In this document: piece after piece, positions 7,621 through 14,729 of the stretch
How the letters are laid out: the number at the start of each line of letters is the position of its first letter
How positions within the stretch are numbered: position 1 is the stretch's first letter
DNA from: UBA6168 sp964442355
Lineage (GTDB): Bacteria; Bacteroidota; Bacteroidia; Chitinophagales; Saprospiraceae
Direction: 5' to 3'
DNA length: 27,200 bases
Assembly (NCBI GenBank): GCA_964442355.1
Contig: CAYTZS010000052.1
Span: forward strand, 1 to 27,200
The notes under the pieces: generated by a model
The model's database searches: none
What the model was told of the DNA's origin: nothing
What the model saw: the letters and a program-made list of their open reading frames with translations, nothing else
Translations under genes and position numbers: made by a program

Positions 7621-8949
7621 ATGGACAAACTTTGGCTTATCGTTCAACGGGAATACCTGACGAGGGTGAAAAAAAAGAGCTTCATCCTCATCACATTGTT
7701 GTCGCCCATCCTCTTCGTGGCGCTGTTCACCATCCCTGTGTTGGTGACGCTGTTTGCTGGCAAGGAGAGCAAGTCGCTGATTGTTCGTGACGACTCCGGC
7801 ATCTTCGTGCTGCCGTCAGACACTTCTGCCAGGACAAGTTTCACGCTGTCAAAAGAGCCGCTCGACGTGCTCAAGGCCAGCTACAAAAACATGGGCTTCG
7901 ATGGCGTGCTTTACATCCCAGCACTGCCAGCCGGCGGTGAGAAAATGAAGCTCCAGTATTTTTCCGAAGGGCAACTTTCGTTGAGCGTGGTGAGCTACGT
8001 CTCCGACCGGGTAGCCGAACTGGTGGAGGCAAAAAAAATCAAGGACGCCGGGTACAGCGAGGAGGTGATGAAAAACTTCAAGACCGATGTGGACATCGAG
8101 CAGGAGGAGCTGGCCTTCAACGAAGCGGGCCAACTCGTGGAAACCGGCAAAAAAAGCAGTGCTGAACTTGCCACGGCCATCGGGTTCATTTCCGGTTTCG
8201 TGATTTACATCGTGCTCATTTTTTACGGAGCAATGATCATGCGCTCGGTGATGGAGGAGAAAACGAACCGCATCGTGGAGGTCATCATCTCGTCTGTGAA
8301 GCCCTTCCAGTTGATGATGGGCAAAATACTCGGCGTGAGTGCCGTCGGTCTGACGCAAATGCTGATTTGGATGGCCATGACCTTCGTGCTCTCTTCTGTG
8401 GCAACGGCCTTTTTGGGCATGGATCCCACTTCCGTGCAGCCTTCGATGGGGCCGATGCAACAGCCCGGCTCTGAGGAAATGGCCTCGCAGACCGCCATGG
8501 TTTTCGAAGCACTGGCCAGCCAAAACTGGTCTTACATCCTGCCGTTGTTCCTGCTTTATTTTGTGGGAGGCTACTTCATTTACGCCTCGTTGTTTGCCGC
8601 CGTGGGTGCCAGCATGGGCGACGACATGGGCGAAAGCCAGTCGCTTTCGATGGTGGCCATGGCACCCATCATCTTGTCCATCATCCTCATCAGCCCGGTG
8701 ATAGAGAACCCGACCAGTGCCTTGGCACGCTGGGCATCCATTTTCCCATTGTCTTCTCCAGTGCTCATGCCAGCACGGTTGGCATTTGAGCCGCCGCTTT
8801 GGGAGGTGCTCCTCTCATTAGTGCTGCTGGCAGGCTCAGCGGTATTTTTTATCTGGCTATCCGGCAGGATTTACCGGGTCGGTGTATTGCTTTACGGTAA
8901 AAAAGCGACACTGGGCGAGATGGTGAAATGGACGTTTTCGAGGGAGTGA
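7621..8949 (+). CDS. natB: ABC-2 type permease (NatB-like)
   Basis: 442 residues. The N-terminus MDKLWLIVQREYLTRVKKKSF is the conserved cytoplasmic elbow of this family. TM1 is at about 21-45 (FILITLLSPILFVALFTIPV). A large extracytoplasmic domain follows at about 47-180. The remaining TM helices form the C-terminal half: about 183-205 with the conserved MRSVMEEKTNRIVEVIISSVKPFQLMMGKILGV loop after it, then about 240-260, 300-325, 340-360 and 400-420. The RS-MEEK-NR-EV motif is diagnostic of NatB/YhaP permeases. It partners the ATPase encoded just upstream; the likely cargo is Na+, drugs or lipids/peptides, which cannot be told apart here. The stop lies 6 bases from the stop of the convergent 8956-9642 gene. 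Confidence 0.92.
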   Translation: MDKLWLIVQREYLTRVKKKSFILITLLSPILFVALFTIPVLVTLFAGKESKSLIVRDDSGIFVLPSDTSARTSFTLSKEPLDVLKASYKNMGFDGVLYIPALPAGGEKMKLQYFSEGQLSLSVVSYVSDRVAELVEAKKIKDAGYSEEVMKNFKTDVDIEQEELAFNEAGQLVETGKKSSAELATAIGFISGFVIYIVLIFYGAMIMRSVMEEKTNRIVEVIISSVKPFQLMMGKILGVSAVGLTQMLIWMAMTFVLSSVATAFLGMDPTSVQPSMGPMQQPGSEEMASQTAMVFEALASQNWSYILPLFLLYFVGGYFIYASLFAAVGASMGDDMGESQSLSMVAMAPIILSIILISPVIENPTSALARWASIFPLSSPVLMPARLAFEPPLWEVLLSLVLLAGSAVFFIWLSGRIYRVGVLLYGKKATLGEMVKWTFSRE

Positions 8950-8955
8950 GCGGGG

Positions 8956-9642
8956 TTACCTATTTGTTAGCACCTGCATGAAGTCCCAAGCGACCAGCAG
9001 CGTTTCGCCTTCGAAGTGCAGGCCAGTTGTCAGCCGCTTGGCGTGAAGGGCCCGGATTTCCTCGTTTTTTTTCAAGAAAGTAAAAATGGTGCGCATCACC
9101 TTGAAGTAGCGCCCCAAGTCGTTGGCAGTTGGTACATCACGGCTGCCCAACAGCTCCATCAACCGCCGGAACCCCTCAAAGTCGTAGAGCAGGTACTGCG
9201 TGGGGTACCTGAATGCTAGGTACAGCGACACCATCTGGTAGTCGTCGTCGTGAAAATGGGCGTTGAGCTTCGAGGTGGGATGTGCCTCGTGCCAGGCCGC
9301 CAGCAGCTCGTCGCAGTGAAATACGAACCGCCCGATGCGCCCATCCACATCTTTCCCCTCGTTGAAAAGGTCTTGAAAAATCTGCCGCACAAACTCCCTG
9401 TTCAGCTCGATGAACCGGAGCATCATCTCCTTCGGCTCATAATTTTCCCGCTTCCAGAGGCGGCGGGATCGGGAGTTCTCCAAGCTGCGGTCGTACATCA
9501 TCCGAATGTCCAAGGCTTCGATGTCCCAGTTTTCCTGAAAAATGCGCTGCGACTCCCAAGGCAGGTAGGGGTCGTGCTGCGGGTTTTTGCGAAGGAAATC
9601 GGCGTACTGCCCGATGGCGTCGTTGAGTTTTTGCAGATTCAT
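8956..9642 (-). CDS. Stand-alone protein resembling the N-terminal region of McrB-type proteins
   Basis: 228 residues, soluble and helical, with no signal peptide. I recognise no Pfam-level family with certainty. The order and spacing of segments recall the N-terminal region that precedes the AAA+ GTPase module in many Bacteroidota McrB-like restriction proteins. These segments are a W-x-R-WK-x-x-Y region (62-70), FIELNREFVRQIFQDLFNEGKDVDGRIGRF (77-106), FHDDDYQMVSLYLAFRYPTQYLLYDF (130-155), LMELLG (161-166), GRYFKVMRTIFTFL (177-190) and the ending LLVAWDFMQVL. In those proteins this part precedes and presumably supplies target sensing to the GTPase. Here the gene ends without an AAA+ module and no mcrB/mcrC neighbour is present. 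It converges with natB (6-base gap) and diverges from the phosphodiesterase gene. The gene is certain; the relationship is from memory and needs a profile search. Confidence 0.75.
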   Translation of the reverse strand: MNLQKLNDAIGQYADFLRKNPQHDPYLPWESQRIFQENWDIEALDIRMMYDRSLENSRSRRLWKRENYEPKEMMLRFIELNREFVRQIFQDLFNEGKDVDGRIGRFVFHCDELLAAWHEAHPTSKLNAHFHDDDYQMVSLYLAFRYPTQYLLYDFEGFRRLMELLGSRDVPTANDLGRYFKVMRTIFTFLKKNEEIRALHAKRLTTGLHFEGETLLVAWDFMQVLTNR

Positions 9643-9829
9643 GGCCAGAATTTGCGGTGTTTTTTGTCGGCAAAAGCATGGAAATACGTTTGCCCAAAAA
9701 AATCATCGAAAACTTTGCGGCGAATGTACATATTTGCGCTAGTTGGTAAATGGTGATTAGTGATTGGTGACTGGGGCCGGAAAGTGCTGGAACCTAAACC
9801 ATGAAACCCGAAGCCTCCGACCCAGACGC

Positions 9830-10579
9830 ATGAAACTTGTTCAAATAACAGACCTGCACGTAGCAAGCGAAGGCGAGTTCACCCATGGGGTGGACGTGCG
9901 GCAGAATTTTTTGGACATACTCAAGGCGGCGAAATCCTTTTCTCCTGAATTGCTCATCCTCACGGGCGACCTCGCCTTCGATACCGCCAACGAGGAGGTT
10001 TACCGATGGATGAAGTCACAGCTTGATGCCCTCGCCATTCCGTACGCCGTCATCGGCGGCAACCACGACAACTCACTGCTGCTGGCAAAGGTCTTTGGCC
10101 TTGAACACTTGCTCACCGACGGCGACCTTTTTTATAAGTTGCCCATCGGTGGTGACTCGCTGCTGTTGCTTGAAACCTCCAACGGAACGGTCTCCACCTC
10201 GCAGTTGGATTGGCTAGCCACCGAGTTGGCGCAGATGGACGGACCAGCCGTAGTCTTCATGCATCACCCCCCGGTCAATGGAGGGGTGCCTTACATGGAC
10301 ACCAACTACCCCCTGAAAAACATGGCCGAGGTGCAGGCGGTACTGCACAGCCATCCGCACCCAGTGTCCATTTTTTGCGGACATTACCACGTCGAGAAAA
10401 TGCTTTGTATAAAAAACCTCACCGTACACATCACGCCATCCACTTATTTTCAGATGAAATGGCAACAGCCAGAGTTCCAGCTCGACCATTTCAGGATTGG
10501 CCTTCGGGAAATCAATCTCCGGCAGGATGGGGTTGTGGAGAGTGCGGTCGTCTATTACGAAGGGAATAAAACGGGTTGA
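9830..10579 (+). CDS. CpdA-like class III cyclic-nucleotide phosphodiesterase (metallophosphoesterase)
   Basis: 249 residues from the ATG at 9830, which opens directly on the first metal motif (MKLVQITDLHV); the longer frame begins in non-conserved spacer. All dinuclear metal motifs are present: D-x-H (DLH, 8-10), GD in LILTGDLAFD, GNHD in VIGGNHDN, HHPP in VVFMHHPPVNGG, and GHYH. This set and the length match CpdA/Icc-type 3',5'-cyclic AMP phosphodiesterases, acting in the cytoplasm with Mn2+ or Fe2+. Related enzymes with other phosphodiester substrates have the same motifs, so the substrate is inferred. The stop codon sits inside the left arm of the inverted repeat 10574-10650. The aminotransferase gene follows 90 bases later and may be cotranscribed. 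Confidence 0.88.
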   Translation: MKLVQITDLHVASEGEFTHGVDVRQNFLDILKAAKSFSPELLILTGDLAFDTANEEVYRWMKSQLDALAIPYAVIGGNHDNSLLLAKVFGLEHLLTDGDLFYKLPIGGDSLLLLETSNGTVSTSQLDWLATELAQMDGPAVVFMHHPPVNGGVPYMDTNYPLKNMAEVQAVLHSHPHPVSIFCGHYHVEKMLCIKNLTVHITPSTYFQMKWQQPEFQLDHFRIGLREINLRQDGVVESAVVYYEGNKTG

Positions 10580-10650
10580 TAGGAGTTGATGCGGTTGATA
10601 GAGGTTGATTTCCCGAATCACTTTGTCAACCGCATCACCCCCTATCAACC
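10574..10650. repeat. Imperfect 25-bp inverted repeat between cpdA-like and aminotransferase genes
   Basis: The arm 10574-10598 (begins GGTTGATAGGAG, ends GCGGTTGA) matches the reverse complement of 10626-10650 at 23 of 25 positions, with a 27-base spacer. Internal GGTTGAT words also recur directly at 10574, 10593 and 10603. The left arm overlaps the upstream stop codon. There is no T run, so it is not a standard intrinsic terminator. Confidence 0.75.
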
Positions 10651-10669
10651 TCAACAGGACGCTGAACAA

Positions 10670-11812
10670 ATGCTTCTTTCCTCCAAACTGCCGACGGTCG
10701 GCAATTCAATTTTCACGGTCATGTCGGCCTTGGCCAATGAGCATGGGGCCATCAACTTGGCACAGGGTTTCCCCGACTTCGACTGCTCAGACCGCCTCAA
10801 AGGACTCGTGGAAAAATACATGCGACTGGGCTACAACCAGTACGCCCCCATGCCGGGCGTGCCTGCGCTGCGCAAAATCGTCGCCGAGAAAATCAAGTCG
10901 CTGTATGGCCTAACGGTGGATCCCGACACCGAAATCACCATCACCACAGGTGCCACCCAAGCACTCTACACGGCCATTTCGGCGCTTATTCGGCCGGACG
11001 ACGAGGTGATTTTGATTGAACCGGCTTACGATTCCTACCGACCCTCCATCGAAGTGAACGGTGGTCGCCCCATCACCTATGAGATGAATGCCCCCGACTA
11101 CACTATTGATTGGCGGTTGCTCGAAAGGCTCATCTCCTGGAAAACCCGCATGATTGTGGTCAACACGCCGCACAACCCGACGGGCAAAATATTGAAGGAG
11201 TCGGATTGGAAAGAGTTGCAGCACATCGCCGTCAACCGCGACATCTGCGTACTTTGCGACGAAGCCTACGAGCACCTCGTCTTTGATGGGGAGCGACACG
11301 AAAGCCTGTTGCGCTACCCCCAGATTTTCGAGCGGGGCATGGCCGTTTTTTCCTTCGGGAAAACCCTGCACACCACCGGCTGGAAACTGGGCTGCATCGT
11401 AGCACCGCCCGACCTGACCAAGGAGTTCCGCAAGGTGCACCAATTCAACGTTTTTTCCGTGAACACTCCGATGCAACATGCAGTAGCGGAGTATTTTGAA
11501 CAGCCGGAAGATTACCTTGGGTTGGACAGTTTTTTTGAAAAAAAGCGGGACTTTTTGCTCGATGCCATGTCGGGGTCGAGGTTCAAGCCACTGCACAGCG
11601 AAGGCTCCTACTTCCAGCTTTACGACTACTCCGCCATTAGCAACGAACCGGATACCGACTTCGTAAAGCGCCTTGTTTTGGAGCATGGTGTGGCTGCGAT
11701 ACCCGTTTCTGTTTTTTACAGCAACCACAAACAGGAACGTGTCATCCGGCTTTGCTTTGCAAAAAAGGAGGAGACGTTGGCCAAAGCAGCAGCGCTTTTG
11801 AAGAAAATCTAA
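10670..11812 (+). CDS. PLP-dependent methionine-type aminotransferase (YbdL-like, class I/II)
   Basis: 380 residues from the ATG at 10670 (MLLSSKLPTVGNSIFTVMSALA), the normal start of this family; the in-frame ATGs at 10586 and 10589 would place start codons inside the inverted repeat. Fold-type I markers are AQGFPDF (31-37), YAPMPGVPALR (58-68), TTGATQALY (92-100), NTPHNPTGK (165-173, Asn169), CDEAY (196-200, Asp197) and the Schiff-base lysine K231 in SFGKTLHTTGWKLG. The SFGKT-H-TGWK-G signature is that of E. coli YbdL and eukaryotic kynurenine aminotransferase III. These prefer methionine, histidine, phenylalanine or kynurenine as amino donor and act in the cytosol, often in methionine salvage. 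No salvage genes are adjacent, so the pathway is open. Confidence 0.9.
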   Translation: MLLSSKLPTVGNSIFTVMSALANEHGAINLAQGFPDFDCSDRLKGLVEKYMRLGYNQYAPMPGVPALRKIVAEKIKSLYGLTVDPDTEITITTGATQALYTAISALIRPDDEVILIEPAYDSYRPSIEVNGGRPITYEMNAPDYTIDWRLLERLISWKTRMIVVNTPHNPTGKILKESDWKELQHIAVNRDICVLCDEAYEHLVFDGERHESLLRYPQIFERGMAVFSFGKTLHTTGWKLGCIVAPPDLTKEFRKVHQFNVFSVNTPMQHAVAEYFEQPEDYLGLDSFFEKKRDFLLDAMSGSRFKPLHSEGSYFQLYDYSAISNEPDTDFVKRLVLEHGVAAIPVSVFYSNHKQERVIRLCFAKKEETLAKAAALLKKI

Positions 11813-11834
11813 TCCAGCTTTAATTCCAACAACT

Positions 11835-11864
11835 TTTGGCAAACGCCGATACTTTGTACTTTTA
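11835..11864 (+). promoter_or_regulatory. Candidate promoter for the acyl-CoA ligase gene
   Basis: TTTG at 11835-11838 and TACTTTTA at 11857-11864 are spaced by 18 bases, one base off the TAnnTTTG consensus. The fadD ATG follows at 11895. Confidence 0.4.
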
Positions 11865-11894
11865 AGCCACAACCTTATAAAATTTCAAACCATC

Positions 11895-13538
11895 ATGACA
11901 GAGCAAAGACCTTGGCTCAAAAATTACCCGAAGGGGGTGCCCGCAAATATTGACGAAAACGCCTACGCCTCCTTGGTGGCGTTGCTGGACGATACTTTCA
12001 AAAAGTTCCCCAACAAAAAGGCGTTCACCTGCATGGGCAAGGCATTGACCTACGCCCAAGTGGACAAATATTCCGCACAGTTCGGAGCTTACCTTCACTC
12101 CCGTGGCCTTGAGCCTGGCGACAAAATAGCGTTGATGATGCCCAACCTGCTGCAATACCCTGTTGCACTTTTTGGTTGCCTGCGGGCCGGGCTGGTCATC
12201 GTGAACACCAATCCGCTGTACACCCCCCGTGAGATGCGGCACCAGTTCATCGACGCTGGGGTGAAGGCCATCGTCATCTGCGAGAACTTCGCTGCCAACC
12301 TGCAAGAGGTGCTTCCCGACACGCAAATCAAGACCATCATCGTCACCAGCATCGGTGAGATGCTGGGGCTCAAGGGCTGCCTCGTCAACTTTGCCGTGCG
12401 TTACATCAAGCGCATGGTGCCGAACTTCAACTTGCCCAACACCGTCACCTTCAGCCACGCACTGGAACAGGGCAAACATTTCACCATCAAGCCATTCCAG
12501 CAAAGCGCCGAAGACGTCGTGTGCCTTCAGTACACTGGCGGAACCACGGGCGTGGCCAAAGGCGCTATGCTCACCAACCGCAACCTCGTGGCCAACATGA
12601 TGCAAATCAGGGCGTGGATTGCTCCCGCTGGCATCAACGACAACGAGGTAGGGCTTTCGCCACTGCCGCTGTACCATATTTTTGCCTTTTCGGTAAATTG
12701 CTTGGCGCTGTTCAGCCTTGGGGCGCTCACGGTGCTGGTGGTCAACGCCCGTGATCTGCCATCGGTCATGAAGGAATTCAAGAACCACAAAGTGACCATC
12801 ATGACGGGGGTCAACACCCTGTTCAACGCCCTCCTCAACCATCCCGACTTTGGGGCGCTCGACTTCAGTTCGTTGCGCTTTGCCCTCGGCGGCGGCATGG
12901 CCGTGCAGAAAGCCGTGGCCGAAAAGTGGCGCAAGGTGACGGGCGCACCGCTCATCGAAGGCTTCGGCATGACGGAGTCATCGCCGGTGGCCAGTGTGAA
13001 CCCGCTCGATGGCTCCGGTAGGCTCGGCTGTATCGGGTTGCCCATCTCCTCCACCGACATGCGCATCGTGGACGATGCCGGGAATCCATTGCCGCAAGGC
13101 GAAACGGGCGAAATCCAAATCAAAGGCCCACAGGTGATGAAGGGCTACTACAACCGCCCGGAAGCCACTGCCCAAACCATCAAAGATGGCTGGCTCTGCA
13201 CTGGCGACATCGGGCTGATGCACCCGGACGGCTATTTCCAAATCGTTGACCGCAAAAAGGACATGATTCTGGTGTCTGGCTTCAATGTTTACCCAAATGA
13301 GATTGAGGACGTGGTTATCGAGCACCCGAAGGTGCTGGAATGTGCTGCCATTGGCGTGCCCGACGAGAAATCGGGCGAGGTGGTGAAGATTTTTGTGGTG
13401 AAAAAAGACCAATCGCTGACGGAGAAAGAACTGCTGGAGCACTGCCGCCACGGCTTGACTGGCTACAAGATTCCCAAGTCCGTTGAGTTTCGTAAAGAGC
13501 TGCCCAAAACGAACGTGGGCAAGATTCTGACGCGGTAG
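11895..13538 (+). CDS. fadD: Long-chain fatty-acid--CoA ligase
   Basis: 547 residues. This ANL-superfamily adenylating enzyme activates long-chain fatty acids to acyl-AMP and then acyl-CoA at the inner membrane. Motifs are the phosphate-binding loop YTGGTTGVAKG (213-223), the gate and A4/A5 region ALGGGMAVQKAV and EGFGMTESSP, the A7/A8 region WLCTGDIGLMHPDGYFQIVDRKKDMILVSGFNVYP, and the catalytic A10 lysine in NVGKILTR (K543). The enzyme ends three residues after that lysine, where FadD homologues usually continue RRELR.... The stop at 13536-13538 is TAG, and the same frame reads on as LREEQG before another TAG at 13557-13559, so a GAG-to-TAG change seems to have removed a short tail. The catalytic residues are intact. 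A strong terminator follows at 13632. Confidence 0.93.
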   Translation: MTEQRPWLKNYPKGVPANIDENAYASLVALLDDTFKKFPNKKAFTCMGKALTYAQVDKYSAQFGAYLHSRGLEPGDKIALMMPNLLQYPVALFGCLRAGLVIVNTNPLYTPREMRHQFIDAGVKAIVICENFAANLQEVLPDTQIKTIIVTSIGEMLGLKGCLVNFAVRYIKRMVPNFNLPNTVTFSHALEQGKHFTIKPFQQSAEDVVCLQYTGGTTGVAKGAMLTNRNLVANMMQIRAWIAPAGINDNEVGLSPLPLYHIFAFSVNCLALFSLGALTVLVVNARDLPSVMKEFKNHKVTIMTGVNTLFNALLNHPDFGALDFSSLRFALGGGMAVQKAVAEKWRKVTGAPLIEGFGMTESSPVASVNPLDGSGRLGCIGLPISSTDMRIVDDAGNPLPQGETGEIQIKGPQVMKGYYNRPEATAQTIKDGWLCTGDIGLMHPDGYFQIVDRKKDMILVSGFNVYPNEIEDVVIEHPKVLECAAIGVPDEKSGEVVKIFVVKKDQSLTEKELLEHCRHGLTGYKIPKSVEFRKELPKTNVGKILTR

Positions 13539-13631
13539 TTGCGGGAAGAGCAAGGATAGTGGATTCTGGCAGAGGTGCCATGGGCCATTGAAGTCAGATT
13601 CGGGTTTTCAAAAATGGCATACTGCTCATTT

Positions 13632-13684
13632 ACCCTCTCAAAATGAAATCGAACCCTCTCATTTTGAGAGGGTTTTTCTTTTTT
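13632..13684 (+). terminator. Intrinsic terminator after fadD
   Basis: A perfect 15-bp stem is formed by ACCCTCTCAAAATGA (13632-13646) and TCATTTTGAGAGGGT (13659-13673), with a 12-base loop. It is followed by TTTTCTTTTTT. Confidence 0.92.
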
Positions 13685-13685
13685 A

Positions 13686-13999
13686 TGAATTTAGGATAAA
13701 ATAAATTTCAGACACAAGTCACTGAAAATCAGTTGTTTGAAAATTTTGTGAAAAAATTTTATCGCAGAGGAACGGCGTTTGGCATACTGGTATTCACAAC
13801 CGCAAATGAGCGGGAACGACAGCGAAATAAATAAAATCAAAATCATCCCAAAATGGCAGTTGCTATCTTTTTCCTGACCATGTTTCTCGCTTTTCTGTTG
13901 CTCATGGTTTTGACCACCATCACAGAGCAGAACGCTTGAGACGGCAACCCAAACAGAAGGCCATTCCAAAAACACAGTTTAATCATTATCCTAAATTCA
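13686..13999. repeat. 314-bp AT-rich segment bounded by perfect 14-bp inverted repeats
   Basis: TGAATTTAGGATAA at 13686-13699 is the exact reverse complement of TTATCCTAAATTCA at 13986-13999. The segment lies between the fadD terminator and the ECF sigma start (14004). No target-site duplication was found. It contains no firmly supported gene, only a possible 28-residue membrane peptide on the plus strand. Confidence 0.6.
13853..13939 (+). CDS. Possible 28-residue single-span membrane peptide
   Basis: The ATG at 13853 opens a 28-codon frame reading MAVAIFFLTMFLAFLLLMVL followed by TTITEQNA and a TGA stop. It is one strongly hydrophobic helix with a short polar tail, a composition typical of real small membrane proteins. 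It is preceded by an A-rich stretch as in many Bacteroidota leaders. It lies in the inverted-repeat-bounded segment upstream of the ECF sigma gene. The frame is too short to exclude chance, and a minus-strand frame diverges from the same spot. Confidence 0.3.
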   Translation: MAVAIFFLTMFLAFLLLMVLTTITEQNA

Positions 14000-14003
14000 G
14001 ATT

Positions 14004-14528
14004 ATGACCACCATCGAATTTAATTGCCACTTCAACAGCCTCCAGCACAAGCTGTTGCCCTTTGCTTACAGACTGACCAACAACGTCGAGGACGCCAAGG
14101 ACCTCATCCAGGAAACCGCACTCCGTGCTTACAACAACAAGGATAAATTCGAAACGGGCACCAACTTCCGTGCATGGGTCACCACCATCATGCGCAACAC
14201 ATTCATCAACATTTACCGCAAGAAAAAGAACAGGGCCACCAGCTCCGAGCCAACTGACAGCTATGTTTTTGTCAATGAGAACCATGCTGTGGACAACAGC
14301 GCCCACTCCAACATGACCATGCTTGAGTTGGATGGCATCATGCGCACCCTCGACAATATCTACCGCAAGCCGTTCCAGCTTTTCTTTGAGGGCTACAAAT
14401 ACGAGGAGATAGCCGAGAACATGAATCTGCCCATCGGCACCGTGAAGAGCCGCATCTTCTTTGCCCGGCAAAAATTGATGCAGACCATCAACCAGAGCTA
14501 TGCTTACGACACGACCATGTTAAACTAA
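14004..14528 (+). CDS. ECF-type RNA polymerase sigma factor
   Basis: 174 residues. Region 2 is clear: LLPFAYRLTNNVEDAKDLIQETALRAYNNKDKFETGTNFRAWVTTIMRNTFINIYRKKKNR, with the DA-DLIQET core and the FRAW-x-I-RN-FI motif (region 2.4). Region 4 follows: MLELDGIMRTLDNIYRKPFQLFFEGYKYEEIAENMNLPIGTVKSRIFFARQKLMQTI, with the helix-turn-helix YEEIAENMNLPIGTVKSRI. It directs core polymerase to a stress or envelope regulon. No anti-sigma gene is next to it; the next gene is a sensor kinase 201 bases downstream. Control may therefore be transcriptional or via an unlinked partner. This is the compact soluble type frequent in Bacteroidota. Confidence 0.93.
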   Translation: MTTIEFNCHFNSLQHKLLPFAYRLTNNVEDAKDLIQETALRAYNNKDKFETGTNFRAWVTTIMRNTFINIYRKKKNRATSSEPTDSYVFVNENHAVDNSAHSNMTMLELDGIMRTLDNIYRKPFQLFFEGYKYEEIAENMNLPIGTVKSRIFFARQKLMQTINQSYAYDTTMLN

Positions 14529-14647
14529 GAAATTGCATAAAAACCAAGTAGGGGGAGCGGCATTCCCAAGTTCCAGACCGAGTTTTCCAATAGATTCCCG
14601 AAATCTGCGCTTCCCCCACAAACCTCTTTTAACCAATTTTGTACATG

Positions 14648-14722
14648 GCGATGTGCTGTGCAATGAATTTGAAATTGATTCATACATTTGAATCTCAAAT
14701 TCAGCACTTCACATCGCTTTTT
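14648..14722 (+). terminator. Long nested hairpin with T run directly before the histidine kinase ATG
   Basis: Nested arms pair in order: GCGATGTG (14648-14655) with CACATCGC (14710-14717), GTGC with GCAC, GAATTTGA with TCAAATTC, and GATTC with GAATC at the tip. TTTTT follows at 14718-14722. It looks like an intrinsic terminator for the sigma gene, but it ends 7 bases before the kinase ATG (14730). It may therefore be an attenuator or a leader structure affecting kinase translation. Confidence 0.65.
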
Positions 14723-14729
14723 GCTTTTG

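Noticed and set aside
13691..13975. Minus-strand frame of 94 codons with a lipoprotein-like internal start at 13846
   Set aside because: AT-rich sequence, no recognised domain, and the plus-strand peptide frame diverges from the same place; neither has strong support, and this one lacks a convincing start.
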